From: Bacteroidales bacterium UBA5342
GTDB lineage: Bacteria; Bacteroidota; Bacteroidia; Bacteroidales; UBA5342
NCBI GenBank assembly: GCA_002408065.1
Contig: DHQI01000117.1
Coordinates: 1 to 39,474 of the forward strand
Reading direction: 5' to 3'
Length of the DNA stretch: 39,474 nt
Shown one piece after another: positions 15,401-22,989 of the stretch (positions are counted from its first letter, which is position 1; each line of letters begins with the position of its first letter). The position numbers and the translations under genes were made by a program. The notes under the pieces were generated by a model. That model was not told the origin of the DNA. It was given only the letters and a program-made list of their open reading frames with translations, and did no database searches.

Positions 15401-15874
15401 CATATAACGGCTGTCGTAAGTGATGTACGGATCGTCCATATTCACCCAATAGCCCATTTTCTCGGTCAAATCGCTCCAGATATCGGTGTATTTCATCACC
15501 TCCTTACGACAGGCATCATTGTACTCTTCCACAGTAATTTTCTTACCAATATCTTCTTTGGTAATGCCCAGCATTTTCTCCACACCAAGCTCTACCGGCA
15601 GTCCGTGGGTATCCCATCCGGCTTTACGTTTTACCAAAAATCCCTGCTGCGTTTTGTAACGACAAAATACATCCTTGATGGTACGTCCCATCACGTGGTG
15701 AATACCCGGCATTCCATTAGCCGATGGCGGCCCTTCGTAAAATACAAATGAAGGAGCTCCTTCACGCGTTGTTATACTCTTGTGGAAGATATCGTTGGCG
15801 TTCCATTGTTTTAGAACGTCTTTGTTGATTTGAGAAAGGTTGAGACCTTTGTATTCTGTGAATTTTTGACTCAT
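12446..15874 (-). CDS. ileS: Isoleucyl-tRNA synthetase
   Basis: A 1142-residue class I aminoacyl-tRNA synthetase that charges tRNA-Ile. The HIGH-region is GPPSANGMPGIHHVMG (48-63), the lineage-typical PGIHH variant. The KMSKS loop is NKMSKRLGN, and between them lies the CP1 editing domain (TTPWTLPSNTALAVG motif). The anticodon-binding domain (LSNWYVRLGRKRYW) and a long C-terminal region follow. Length and the absence of the C-terminal zinc motif of E. coli IleRS fit the longer Bacteroidota/eukaryote-like form. First gene of a cluster with the TraR/DksA-like gene and lspA, which it precedes by short gaps. Confidence 0.98.
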   Translation of the reverse strand: MSQKFTEYKGLNLSQINKDVLKQWNANDIFHKSITTREGAPSFVFYEGPPSANGMPGIHHVMGRTIKDVFCRYKTQQGFLVKRKAGWDTHGLPVELGVEKMLGITKEDIGKKITVEEYNDACRKEVMKYTDIWSDLTEKMGYWVNMDDPYITYDSRYMESVWWLLKQMYDKGYLYKGYTIQPFSPAAGTGLSTHELNQPGCYRDVKDTTCVAQFTVVKNDKSAFLFDGDEDLRIMAWTTTPWTLPSNTALAVGKGITYVKVKTFNPYTGLPQTVILAKDRYAAYFNPANAELAMVDYQPGDKKIPFELLAEYKGSELEGVSYEQLIPFVKPDGKAFEVITGDFVTTEDGTGIVHIAPTFGADDDRVAKQAGIAPLVMIDSEGNVQPMVDKTGKFFKIEDLAEDFVKNNVDTKLYGDYAGRVVKNAYDEQLTDKDASLDVDLAVMLKKDNMAFKVEKHVHSYPHCWRTDKPVLYYPLDSWFISTTKVRERMMELNDTINWKPASTGTGRFGKWLENLQDWNLSRSRFWGTPLPIWRTEEGDEEKCIGSAEELMAEIEKSIAAGVMTENPYEGFEVGNNSPENYEKLDLHRHIADKVILASSKGAPMYRESDLIDVWFDSGAMPYAQEHYPFEGQDTAAQWEGADFIAEGVDQTRGWFFTLHAISSMLFDTVSFKNIISNGLVLDKKGNKMSKRLGNGVDPFGAIEDFGSDPLRWYMITNASPWDNLKFDIAGVDEVRRKFFGTLYNTYSFFALYANIDGFKFAEEDIPVEKRPEIDRWIISLLNSLVKEVTEHYENYEPTRAGRAIQDFVIENLSNWYVRLGRKRYWGGDYNEDKISAYQTLYTCLETVVKLSAPIAPFITDQIFKDLNAVSGKHADESVHLASFPSYDEALIDVKLEERMAIAQRVSSMILALRRKVSIKVRQPLNKIMLPVLNDDFVPQFEAVKDLVLNEVNVKEVEYLTDTAGVLVKKIKPNFKVLGPKFGPKMKLVAAAVAQFTQEDIAAIEQEGEKVILLDGEEVTLAMTDVEITSEDIPGWLVASEGQLTVALDVTITDELAKEGVAREFVNRIQNLRKESGLEVTDKIVIKIGKGETDAAVEAYGDYIAAQTLGTEVVLCDIAELQNPVTMDIIEGVDTLLTIEKI

Positions 15875-15898
15875 TTGTCACTGATTTTTTAAAGCGTG

Positions 15899-15930
15899 CG
15901 AAGATAATGATTTTTGAGTAATTTTTGAAA
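15899..15930 (-). promoter_or_regulatory. Putative ileS promoter
   Basis: On the minus strand TATCTTCG (15906-15899) matches the Bacteroidota -7 box (TAnnTTYG) 25 nt upstream of the ileS ATG. The -33 region shows only TTTC (15930-15927) at a suitable distance, so the match is partial. Confidence 0.45.
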
Positions 15931-16168
15931 CGTAAAAATGCACTTTCTAATCCATCACATAAGAAACAAGTTATCTCGTTTTTTACATATAAGCTCAAAC
16001 GGCTCTTAACATATGTTAACAATTCATTTACTGCCAATTACAAACTACTCACTTTGTCATTTTGTTTATCTTTTGTGGAAAACACCTCAAACTCGCACCA
16101 GCAAAGGCTTAATAGAAGACAAACCACTATAAACATAGGCGTTACAAAAAGAAAAAAAAATATCACTC
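15931..16168. other. Gene-free AT-rich stretch
   Basis: Between the ileS promoter region and the next plus-strand promoter I see no credible gene. Short open frames here have no signal peptide, no known motif and biased codon use. TTAACATATGTTAA at 16007-16020 is a 14-bp perfect palindrome and could be a protein-binding site. Confidence 0.45.
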
Positions 16169-16200
16169 TTTGAAATATGCAGAACTATATCCTATATTCG
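16169..16200 (+). promoter_or_regulatory. Putative promoter with long leader for the lipoprotein gene
   Basis: TTTG at 16169-16172, a 20-nt spacer and TATATTCG at 16193-16200 match the -33/-7 pattern well. Transcription would begin about 255 nt before the ATG at 16463, giving a long leader that contains the structured repeat at 16360-16433. Confidence 0.45.
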
Positions 16201-16359
16201 CAACACCAAAACTACTAGTATCAACTAAATACACTTGCCTATGCTATAACACGCTACTATTGTCCAATATTGTAGTAGAGAAATCAACAGTCGCCACTTC
16301 CTAATGACAAGATATGCTTATATCGGACAACTAAAAGAAGAAAAAGGAAGAAAAAAGAA

Positions 16360-16433
16360 GAGCCTGACCGCACACAATATCTAATTCCTAAAACGCTAAT
16401 TTCAAAATTAGATGACGTAGCACGGCCAGACTC
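16360..16433. ncRNA. Structured inverted repeat, possible minus-strand small RNA
   Basis: GAGCCTGACCG (16360-16370) and CGGCCAGACTC (16423-16433) form an 11-pair outer stem. In plus-strand RNA two positions mismatch; in minus-strand RNA both become G-U pairs, so the minus strand is the better structure. The loop holds the palindrome CTAATTTCAAAATTAG (16396-16411). On the minus strand the stem is followed by a pyrimidine/T-rich tract (complement of 16333-16359), and TATATTTG (16451-16444), a perfect -7 box, lies just upstream. It could be a small RNA, a terminator or a dispersed repeat. Confidence 0.35.
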
Positions 16434-16462
16434 AAGAGTATTACAAATATACACATTATAAA

Positions 16463-17509
16463 ATGAAAAACATAACATTAAAACTGGCAGTATTTCTGTT
16501 AATAATAACACTCAATTCTTGCGAAAAAGACAATACATTTACACGCCTAGCATCTCCTAATGAAACCTCTGAATATTTTGTAGAAAATGGCACTCTTCAC
16601 TTTTCATCTGACTCTGCGTTTATTCAAACAATTGATAAACTTTGCAAAATGCAAGAAAATGAATTGGAGATATGGGAAACCAGCATTGGTTTTAAATCAT
16701 TAAGAACAGAACTAAGCCTTATCTTCGACAAGATGGATGAATGTAATGACTCCTTGTCATTTGAAGAATTATTTTCTGAAAACACTGATATTCTACATAT
16801 AGTAGGGGACGAAATCCTTCCAAGGATAGAATCGGATATTTATTCAATTTTTATTAATCGTGAAGGCATATATTACATCGACACAGTACTCTATAAAGTT
16901 CAAGGAGAAAAAGTTGCTATTTCACAAAATGGAGATTTAGATGCGATCAACAAGGCTCTCTCGGAGAATCCTAACAACGATGTGTCAGCAAGAAAAACTG
17001 ATGATATTTTGATTTTTGACTATTGCAAACCCACAACCATCAAAAACGAAATAGTATCAAAGTCTATTTCGGAAACGTTAGTACGGAAATACTCAGATGA
17101 ATTAACACATGATAGAAGGAGGTGTAAACTTGAAATAAAAGCTATTGACATTTATACAGTAATAAACTATTCAGGCCCTTATGTTCAAATGACTTTTACC
17201 AGGAAGGTTGAAGCTATAGTAAGAAATTACAAGAAAAGCTGGGGTAAATACAGATCATATAAAACTTTATGCGAGATGCGTAACGTTTCATTTAAACTGG
17301 ACGATGGTACAGAAAAAAATCTCTCAAGTTTTATATCTAGTGGAGAAGTGGAAAAATTGATCTATAGATGGAACATTTCATCTGAGACTATAAATCGCAT
17401 CTCGCCCTTTACGTTGGTTAAAGTAGAATTTGATCAGGTATATGGTCAGGCAACAAATAGAGGAGTTGGAGCACGTTGGGTAACAGTAGACGAAAATGAT
17501 GAAGATTAA
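16463..17509 (+). CDS. Unknown lipoprotein
   Basis: A 348-residue predicted lipoprotein. Residues 1-20 are a signal with lipobox LNSC, and Cys20 is followed by EKD, acidic residues like those that send Bacteroidota lipoproteins to the cell surface. The rest is a mix of charged helices (about 30-120) and a later predicted beta-rich part with paired Cys (Cys-Lys around 189, 223, 271). I do not recognise a family. The gene is AT-rich, with many AAA, ATA and AGA codons compared with the ileS side, and has its own terminator 27 nt after the stop. It lies just before the TonB-dependent receptor. Confidence 0.75.
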   Translation: MKNITLKLAVFLLIITLNSCEKDNTFTRLASPNETSEYFVENGTLHFSSDSAFIQTIDKLCKMQENELEIWETSIGFKSLRTELSLIFDKMDECNDSLSFEELFSENTDILHIVGDEILPRIESDIYSIFINREGIYYIDTVLYKVQGEKVAISQNGDLDAINKALSENPNNDVSARKTDDILIFDYCKPTTIKNEIVSKSISETLVRKYSDELTHDRRRCKLEIKAIDIYTVINYSGPYVQMTFTRKVEAIVRNYKKSWGKYRSYKTLCEMRNVSFKLDDGTEKNLSSFISSGEVEKLIYRWNISSETINRISPFTLVKVEFDQVYGQATNRGVGARWVTVDENDED

Positions 17510-17536
17510 CTAATAATTAACCCTTTATGAAATTCG

Positions 17537-17575
17537 AAGCAATCCTGTAATAATTAGTGTCAGGATTGCTTTTTT
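17537..17575 (+). terminator. Rho-independent terminator before the TonB receptor gene
   Basis: AAGCAATCCTG (17537-17547) pairs perfectly with CAGGATTGCTT (17561-17571), followed by TTTTTT. It ends the 348-residue lipoprotein transcript. The receptor gene starts only 19 nt later with no visible promoter, so its expression may rely on readthrough. Confidence 0.85.
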
Positions 17576-17594
17576 ATCTAAAACAAAATTATTA

Positions 17595-19916
17595 ATGCGA
17601 AAAATATTATTTACATTTCTTATACTATATTCTAGTCTTGCTTGCAAAGCTCAAAAAATTTCAATTTTTGGATATATAAATGACTCAACTAACGGTGAAG
17701 CATTAATGTATTCCTCCTGCTATGATAGCATAAACTCTGTAGGGATTACGAGCAATGCAATGGGCTATTTTAACCTTAAAGTCAAAAAAGGAGAAAAAGT
17801 TGCATTAAAAATCACACATATAGGCTACTCTACACAAAGCATAAACCTTATCCCTTTTAAAGATACTACTATCAACATCCATCTTAGCCCTAAACAAGAG
17901 CAATTAGAGGAAGTTGTTGTCAGTGAATATGCCTCAATTCAAAAGCAAGACATACTTGGAAAAATCACAGTACCCATAAAAACGATACAATCTATACCAT
18001 CATTTGTTGGGATACCCGATTTAATGAAAGCTATCACCTTTATCCCAGGCGTTAGCGGTGGACGAGAAGGCTACTCTAATATCTATGTAAGAGGAGGTGA
18101 CAGAGGACAAAATCTAGTTTTACTAGATGGAATAAAACTATACAACACCAATCATGTAGGTGGTTTTTTATCCCTACTCAATTCTGATGTTTTGAAACAC
18201 GTAGATGTATACAAGGGAGGGTTTCCTGCCCGATACGGGGGCCGTGCATCTTCGATAATTGATATATACAGCAAGGATGGTGGTAACGATAAAATGCATG
18301 GCAAAGTTAACCTAGGTATATTAAATTCGAGCTTAATATTGGAAGGACCAATCGGTAAACAGTTAACCTTCTTTATCGCAGGTAGAACATCATATTATAA
18401 CCTATTAAACCTAGCATCGACTGATATTGATGATTCAGGATCTGAAATTTACAAGTACAATTTTCATGATATCAATAGCAAAATGACATGGCAAATACAT
18501 AAAAACCATAAACTTTCATTATCATTATTCACAAGTAAGGACAAACAAACTTATGATTATACTTTTGTCAACAGTAGCACAAGAACCAGCAGCGAAGGCA
18601 ATGGTATGAATATCGAAACAAAAGGAGCTTCAATGCTATACCGAGGAAAGATATCACAACGATTATTTATGGAAAATCTTGTAGCATATTCTAGTTATAA
18701 CAACAGCCTTTATACGTCAAACACTGAAAGACGGAACAACCTACAGATAGTAAGAACTGTAAACTCTTCCTCTGACATTGAAGATTACTCAGCCAAAAGC
18801 CGTTTTGATTTCTATCAAAGCAACAACTACTCTCTTCGTACAGGAATTGAAGCCAGCCACTATCGTTTTACCCCAGGGCTGCAAAATAATTTTTACGAAA
18901 ACAACTACACAAATGTGTTAAATGATACGACTATTGGATTCATAAATAAACTTAAATCCACAGAGATTAGCCTCTACCAAGAGAATGAAATTGATATCAC
19001 CCCAAATCTTCAGATAAATATTGGCGTAAGAGGCATAGGTTATTTTTGCAAAGACACTTCTTTTTTTCGCTTTGAACCTCGTTTATCATTACGATGGCTA
19101 GCTGCTAAGAACCTTTCATTTAAAGGCAACTTTACTAAGATGAATCAATTCAATCACGTCTTAGTTAATAATGTAGAAGGCTTTGAAAGAGAGATATGGT
19201 TTTCTGCTACCAAAGAATTATTACCACAACAGGCACAACAAGTTTCAGTTGGTGTATTCTACGGAAACGAAAACTTGCATCTTGATTTTTCGGTAGAAGC
19301 ATTCTATAAAAAGATGCAAAATTTACAGGAGTATAAAAGTCCTGTTATGGATGAAAACAGTTTAGACAACATATCAAACATAGTCGCCAAAAACGGAATC
19401 GGTAAAGCACGAGGATTTGAGCTGTATGCAAAAAAAGACTTCACGCGACTTAATCTAAACTTAAACTATACATTATCGTGGAGTGATAGACAATTTGATG
19501 AATTAAATAATGGAGAATGGTATCCATTTCTATATGATAGAAGACACGATTTATCTCTTATAAGTCTTTTTAATATTAATAAGAAATATAGTATTGGAGC
19601 TAATTTCATCTTCACCACTGGTGCCGCTGTAACATTACCCGTTGGTTTTTCAAAACATGACGATCTCGTTTACCAATATTACATATATGAGAGTATGAAT
19701 AACAAGAGACTTCCACCATACCATAGACTTGATCTAAGTGTTACACGAAAAACAACAACATCAAGAGGCAACACATCAAAATGGACACTTAACATATTCA
19801 ATGCCTATGCACGGCAGAATCCTGTTTACATTTATTACGATACAAATACAGGAAAAGTGTATCAAAAGTCCTTATTCTCCATAGTACCCACTATCAACTA
19901 TAGTCTTGAATTCTAG
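17595..19916 (+). CDS. TonB-dependent receptor with carboxypeptidase-like N domain
   Basis: A 773-residue outer-membrane active transporter. After the signal peptide (1-19) comes a carboxypeptidase regulatory-like beta-sandwich (about 23-105, IFGYINDSTNGEALMYSSC to LSPK). A plug domain follows (about 120-225, with SNIYVRGGDRGQNLVLLDG and PARYGGRASSIIDI), then a 22-strand-type barrel ending in an aromatic SLEF. It would import or display a ligand using the TonB-ExbBD energy system. No SusD partner follows. Instead the next gene encodes a DUF4249 lipoprotein, a frequent pairing in Bacteroidota. Composition is AT-rich compared with housekeeping genes nearby. Confidence 0.93.
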   Translation: MRKILFTFLILYSSLACKAQKISIFGYINDSTNGEALMYSSCYDSINSVGITSNAMGYFNLKVKKGEKVALKITHIGYSTQSINLIPFKDTTINIHLSPKQEQLEEVVVSEYASIQKQDILGKITVPIKTIQSIPSFVGIPDLMKAITFIPGVSGGREGYSNIYVRGGDRGQNLVLLDGIKLYNTNHVGGFLSLLNSDVLKHVDVYKGGFPARYGGRASSIIDIYSKDGGNDKMHGKVNLGILNSSLILEGPIGKQLTFFIAGRTSYYNLLNLASTDIDDSGSEIYKYNFHDINSKMTWQIHKNHKLSLSLFTSKDKQTYDYTFVNSSTRTSSEGNGMNIETKGASMLYRGKISQRLFMENLVAYSSYNNSLYTSNTERRNNLQIVRTVNSSSDIEDYSAKSRFDFYQSNNYSLRTGIEASHYRFTPGLQNNFYENNYTNVLNDTTIGFINKLKSTEISLYQENEIDITPNLQINIGVRGIGYFCKDTSFFRFEPRLSLRWLAAKNLSFKGNFTKMNQFNHVLVNNVEGFEREIWFSATKELLPQQAQQVSVGVFYGNENLHLDFSVEAFYKKMQNLQEYKSPVMDENSLDNISNIVAKNGIGKARGFELYAKKDFTRLNLNLNYTLSWSDRQFDELNNGEWYPFLYDRRHDLSLISLFNINKKYSIGANFIFTTGAAVTLPVGFSKHDDLVYQYYIYESMNNKRLPPYHRLDLSVTRKTTTSRGNTSKWTLNIFNAYARQNPVYIYYDTNTGKVYQKSLFSIVPTINYSLEF

Positions 19917-19920
19917 CCCT

Positions 19921-20733
19921 ATGAAACCTTTATCATTTATCATACCTTTAATAATCTCTATTACTTCTTGCGAAATGACAAAAGAGATCGACTACAGCAC
20001 CGAAAACTATATACCCAAATTAATCACTCACGGCTATATAAGTCCACAAGACGGAATAGAAGTTATTTTAAAAACAACGACAAACCCAAGCAGTATTTCA
20101 GAAGATGACAGAGCCTCAAACCCTGAAGTAAGGATATATAATGATAAAGGAGAATATGTTGAATTAGATTACACCACTAATAACCTGTTTACTTCCGACT
20201 CAACAAATTTTATAAAAAACGATAGACAATACAGCATCCAAGCAAAGGCTGATAATTTCACATCAATTTCATCAACTAAACAACTCATTTTAGCTACACC
20301 GCAAATAGACTCTGTTAGTATTACTGAAACCAATACAACGCGTGCATATATTCATTTTAACAACAACTATGAAGATGACGTTAAGTTCTTTATAAATGTG
20401 TACCCATACAACAATGGGACTATAGACCCCATTTATATTGATAGTGAAAAGTTTAATCCATTTTCAATACTAGACAACATAAACGTAGGAAGCAATACTG
20501 TAGAAGTTTCTACCAGTTTTTACGAATATGACTCATTATTAGTCGAGCTTTATGTTTTATCTCCAGACTTAGTTAAGTTCCTAACAAGTCAAGATAACTA
20601 TGACTATAGTAAGGAGGATCCCTTTTATCCACAACCATATCCAATCTATTCGAACATAACAGGAGGCTATGGAATTTTTGCCTCATATAGCTACAGTTCG
20701 ATAATTGTAAACATCTCTCGAAAATGGGATTAA
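19921..20733 (+). CDS. DUF4249 domain lipoprotein
   Basis: A 270-residue predicted lipoprotein: MKPLSFIIPLIISITSC, with Cys17 in a lipobox. The start of the mature part (YIPKLITHGYISPQDGIEVILKTTTNP) and the later DKGEYVELDY segment match DUF4249, whose genes habitually follow TonB-dependent receptors with a carboxypeptidase-like domain. It probably sits on the outer membrane as a partner of the receptor. I chose the ATG at 19921, 4 nt after the receptor stop codon, because it begins the signal peptide cleanly; an upstream ATG at 19906 overlaps the receptor gene and adds five residues before it. Confidence 0.88.
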   Translation: MKPLSFIIPLIISITSCEMTKEIDYSTENYIPKLITHGYISPQDGIEVILKTTTNPSSISEDDRASNPEVRIYNDKGEYVELDYTTNNLFTSDSTNFIKNDRQYSIQAKADNFTSISSTKQLILATPQIDSVSITETNTTRAYIHFNNNYEDDVKFFINVYPYNNGTIDPIYIDSEKFNPFSILDNINVGSNTVEVSTSFYEYDSLLVELYVLSPDLVKFLTSQDNYDYSKEDPFYPQPYPIYSNITGGYGIFASYSYSSIIVNISRKWD

Positions 20734-20734
20734 A

Positions 20735-21109
20735 AAACAAACAAAACAATCCAGAATTAAGAAATTAGCAAAGATTTTGGGAAGCCAAATTTCAACCTGG
20801 TTTGATCTTTATGTGCTCGTATCACCCATCGAAGGAATTGTTTCTTTTAATTCGGTATGGAGCGCCAACCTGTATGCCAATTCCGGCCAACAAGTCTTTA
20901 CTATAATACCTAAAAATGAAGGTGGAATTATAGCTAGGGCAAACCTAAAAGCTAAGAGTGCCGGACGAGTACTGGTCGGTCAAACTATAAATATTAAATT
21001 AATACCACCATTTTTCAACAAAAAAATTGAAGCTTTTTCACTGATACCACTTTGTAATATTTTTCTGCGCCTCACCTTGCAACCATTCCAAAGACAAATG
21101 CATCTTTAG
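20735..21109 (+). pseudogene. Remnant of an HlyD-family secretion (membrane fusion) protein
   Basis: Open frame without a proper start, beginning immediately after the DUF4249 stop codon. The readable product (KQSRIKKLAKI, GSQISTWFDLYVLVSPIEG, FNSVWSANLYANSGQQVFTIIP, AGRVLVGQTINIKL) matches the C-terminal beta-barrel/lipoyl part of HlyD-type adaptors used with peptide or bacteriocin exporters. The N-terminal ~250 residues expected for the family are absent. After residue ~80 the conserved C terminus also breaks down, with an apparent internal deletion. No partner ABC exporter is visible. It is best read as a decayed fragment left by rearrangement. The coding frame still runs to 21109. Confidence 0.75.
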
Positions 21110-21163
21110 ACTGTAAAACACTGTTTTACCTACAGTTTATTAATATACTAACACAAAAAACAC

Positions 21164-21718
21164 ATGAAAAAATTCTTTTTCGGTGCCTTGCTGATAAGCC
21201 TTGGCATCTTTGGCTGTGAGAGCGACGACGGGTACACGGATTCACCAAGCAATGTAGTCGATTATGGCAACAGCACCACGTTTCAGGAAATGTTTATGCT
21301 CATCAGCATTAAGACTTCAGACAGCACCTATCTGGTGACAGAATCTATCGATTCACTTAACATCTACGTCAACAATCAGTTCTGGTCATGCACCAATTCA
21401 AGCAGTATCGACACCACTCATATTGTAAAAACAAAGGGCATAGATTACTACAACAGCAGTAACAAAATCAACTATTTAGTAGTAGCTAAGCAAAATGCTC
21501 TGATATCCGATTTTAGTACGATAGGCGATTATGCGAAATACCTTAATGATCAGATAACGTTGAAGGATGGTGAATATGCCTGTTTGCTGGAATCATTTCA
21601 GATTAAACTAAACGATGGAACAAGCAAAACATTCGCTCCTTACGCTTACACTATTTTCACTGTTGAACCAGATACCTACAACGCCTACCTTGGCGAAATA
21701 GAACTTAAAATTTACTAA
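21164..21718 (+). CDS. Small unknown lipoprotein
   Basis: A 184-residue predicted lipoprotein with signal MKKFFFGALLISLGIFGC (Cys18) followed by ESDD, an acidic stretch consistent with surface export in Bacteroidota. The mature part is rich in Ser, Thr, Asn and Tyr and looks beta-stranded. No family recognised. Its stop codon is followed after one base by the next lipoprotein gene, so the two form a pair, and both precede a strong terminator. A role at the cell surface is the most that can be said. Confidence 0.78.
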   Translation: MKKFFFGALLISLGIFGCESDDGYTDSPSNVVDYGNSTTFQEMFMLISIKTSDSTYLVTESIDSLNIYVNNQFWSCTNSSSIDTTHIVKTKGIDYYNSSNKINYLVVAKQNALISDFSTIGDYAKYLNDQITLKDGEYACLLESFQIKLNDGTSKTFAPYAYTIFTVEPDTYNAYLGEIELKIY

Positions 21719-21719
21719 G

Positions 21720-22058
21720 ATGCAAACACTAAAAATATTACTTATCTTATTTATCACTGTAACAGTGTCTTCCTGCGAGGAATACGAAGGCACTGTAACC
21801 ATAAAGAACGAAATTTCAAACATAGAAATAAGCAATGTTTATTTTTACGGTGAAACCATTGCCTACTCACTACTACCAGGGCAGAAAGACAGCTATACCT
21901 TTTACGATACAGAAGACGAATTTCCCAAAACCAGTCAAGTCTCGTTCACGATGAGCGCCAATAATAAAAAAGTTTATCTGGTAACGCTGAACGATTACGT
22001 ACTCAGCGCCGGATCCGAACTAATTATTACGCTTACTGATTCTACCAAGGTGGAGTAA
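21720..22058 (+). CDS. Small unknown lipoprotein
   Basis: A 112-residue predicted lipoprotein: signal with lipobox VSSC (Cys19) followed by EEYE. The mature domain of about 93 residues (GTVTIKNEISNIEISNVYF, then LLPGQKDSYTFYD) looks like a single small beta-sandwich, possibly carbohydrate- or protein-binding. No family recognised. It starts directly after the stop codon of the preceding lipoprotein gene, indicating co-translation, and ends 20 nt before a terminator. Confidence 0.75.
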   Translation: MQTLKILLILFITVTVSSCEEYEGTVTIKNEISNIEISNVYFYGETIAYSLLPGQKDSYTFYDTEDEFPKTSQVSFTMSANNKKVYLVTLNDYVLSAGSELIITLTDSTKVE

Positions 22059-22078
22059 AATTGAAATAAATCCAATTC

Positions 22079-22123
22079 AGCCCTGCTGATATGAATAACA
22101 AACACAACGGCAGGGCTTTTTTT
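22079..22123 (+). terminator. Rho-independent terminator after the lipoprotein pair
   Basis: AGCCCTGC (22079-22086) pairs with GCAGGGCT (22110-22117), followed by a run of seven T. It closes the accessory plus-strand block that starts at 16463. Confidence 0.85.
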
Positions 22124-22132
22124 ACATTCTGT

Positions 22133-22160
22133 CTGTGCAAAAGCATCCTGTATTGCACAG
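22133..22160. repeat. Hairpin of unknown role
   Basis: CTGTGCAA (22133-22140) and TTGCACAG (22153-22160) form an 8-bp perfect inverted repeat with a 12-nt loop. It lacks a T run and lies 50 nt upstream of the DUF2975 promoter, so it could be an operator or a dispersed palindrome. Confidence 0.45.
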
Positions 22161-22209
22161 AAAAATATCGAAAAAAGAAACTTATTTATTGTTTTACGAT
22201 GTTTTTATA

Positions 22210-22240
22210 TTGTTAAGCAAGGTTTTTTTATATATGTTTG
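22210..22240 (+). promoter_or_regulatory. Promoter of the DUF2975-HTH pair
   Basis: TTG at 22210-22212, a 20-nt spacer and TATGTTTG (22233-22240), a perfect -7 box, lie about 50 nt upstream of the ATG at 22293. The region is clear of coding sequence. Confidence 0.65.
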
Positions 22241-22292
22241 CACCGTCAAATTTCATGACGTCTTTTTAAAAACTAAGAAAAATGCCAGCACA

Positions 22293-22967
22293 ATGAAAAG
22301 CTTTGTTTCCCAACACCGAATACAAATTCTGACTATTCTATCCATTTTTGCTTATGCCTACTTTATGTTATCCATATTAAGTGCAGAATGGGAAGATGCC
22401 AGAATAGGCTATGCTGAAGGCTATGCTGCAGCCTCCGGGACATCACAAGACAGCCCGGAAACTTACTACCTCACATTAAAAGCCCAAAAAGACATTTTTA
22501 ATTTTCCGGTAAAAGTCATGAATCGTCATAATGATGAGATGATTTCGTACCGTCCGTTCAAAATAAAAGCTCAACTACCTGACATTGAAATTAAATCGAA
22601 GACAATAAAAGCGCAGGAGATTGTGACTACAATTGTGGTTTTCGCCATATTCATTATACTCATTTACATGCCTTTTTTAATTGCCAAACTATTAAAAACC
22701 TTAAGATCTGGCAATTTCTTCCACGACGAAAATGTAAGTAACTTCAAACGCATTGGTCAACTATTGATCGCGGCCTTTGTTATGATTTTCATTTCGGACT
22801 TAATGTATTATAACACCCTTACAAGCCTATTTAAATTTGAAGATTATACGATTGTAAAAGATTTGCCTAATTTTATTTGGTTGATATGTGGCCTTCTCTT
22901 TTTGATATTTGGAGAGATGCTAAAAAACGGTTTGGCATTAAAACAAGAACATGATTTAACCGTTTAA
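22293..22967 (+). CDS. DUF2975 domain membrane protein
   Basis: A 224-residue inner-membrane protein with four predicted helices (about residues 11-30, 108-132, 153-172 and 190-210). The long loop between helices 1 and 2 (about 31-107) is probably extracytoplasmic. The C-terminal LLFLIFGEMLKNGLALKQEHDLTV is the typical end of DUF2975. In many Bacteroidota and Firmicutes such proteins are encoded directly before a YozG-like HTH regulator, exactly as here. Biochemical function is unknown; a membrane sensor or partner that modulates the regulator is a reasonable guess from gene order. Confidence 0.9.
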   Translation: MKSFVSQHRIQILTILSIFAYAYFMLSILSAEWEDARIGYAEGYAAASGTSQDSPETYYLTLKAQKDIFNFPVKVMNRHNDEMISYRPFKIKAQLPDIEIKSKTIKAQEIVTTIVVFAIFIILIYMPFLIAKLLKTLRSGNFFHDENVSNFKRIGQLLIAAFVMIFISDLMYYNTLTSLFKFEDYTIVKDLPNFIWLICGLLFLIFGEMLKNGLALKQEHDLTV

Positions 22968-22989
22968 CAAACAAATAACAACTAATTAT

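Noticed and set aside
15293..15751. 152-residue plus-strand open frame
   Set aside because: Antisense to ileS; no independent support.
15875..16200. T-box or other riboswitch upstream of ileS
   Set aside because: The gap to the likely -7 box is only 25 nt, too short for a leader; no T-box sequence is visible.
16284..16511. 75-residue minus-strand open frame in the gap before the lipoprotein gene
   Set aside because: It overlaps the structured inverted repeat and the 5' end of the lipoprotein gene. The readable part is encoded by the stem-loop, so I treat the sequence as structure rather than protein.
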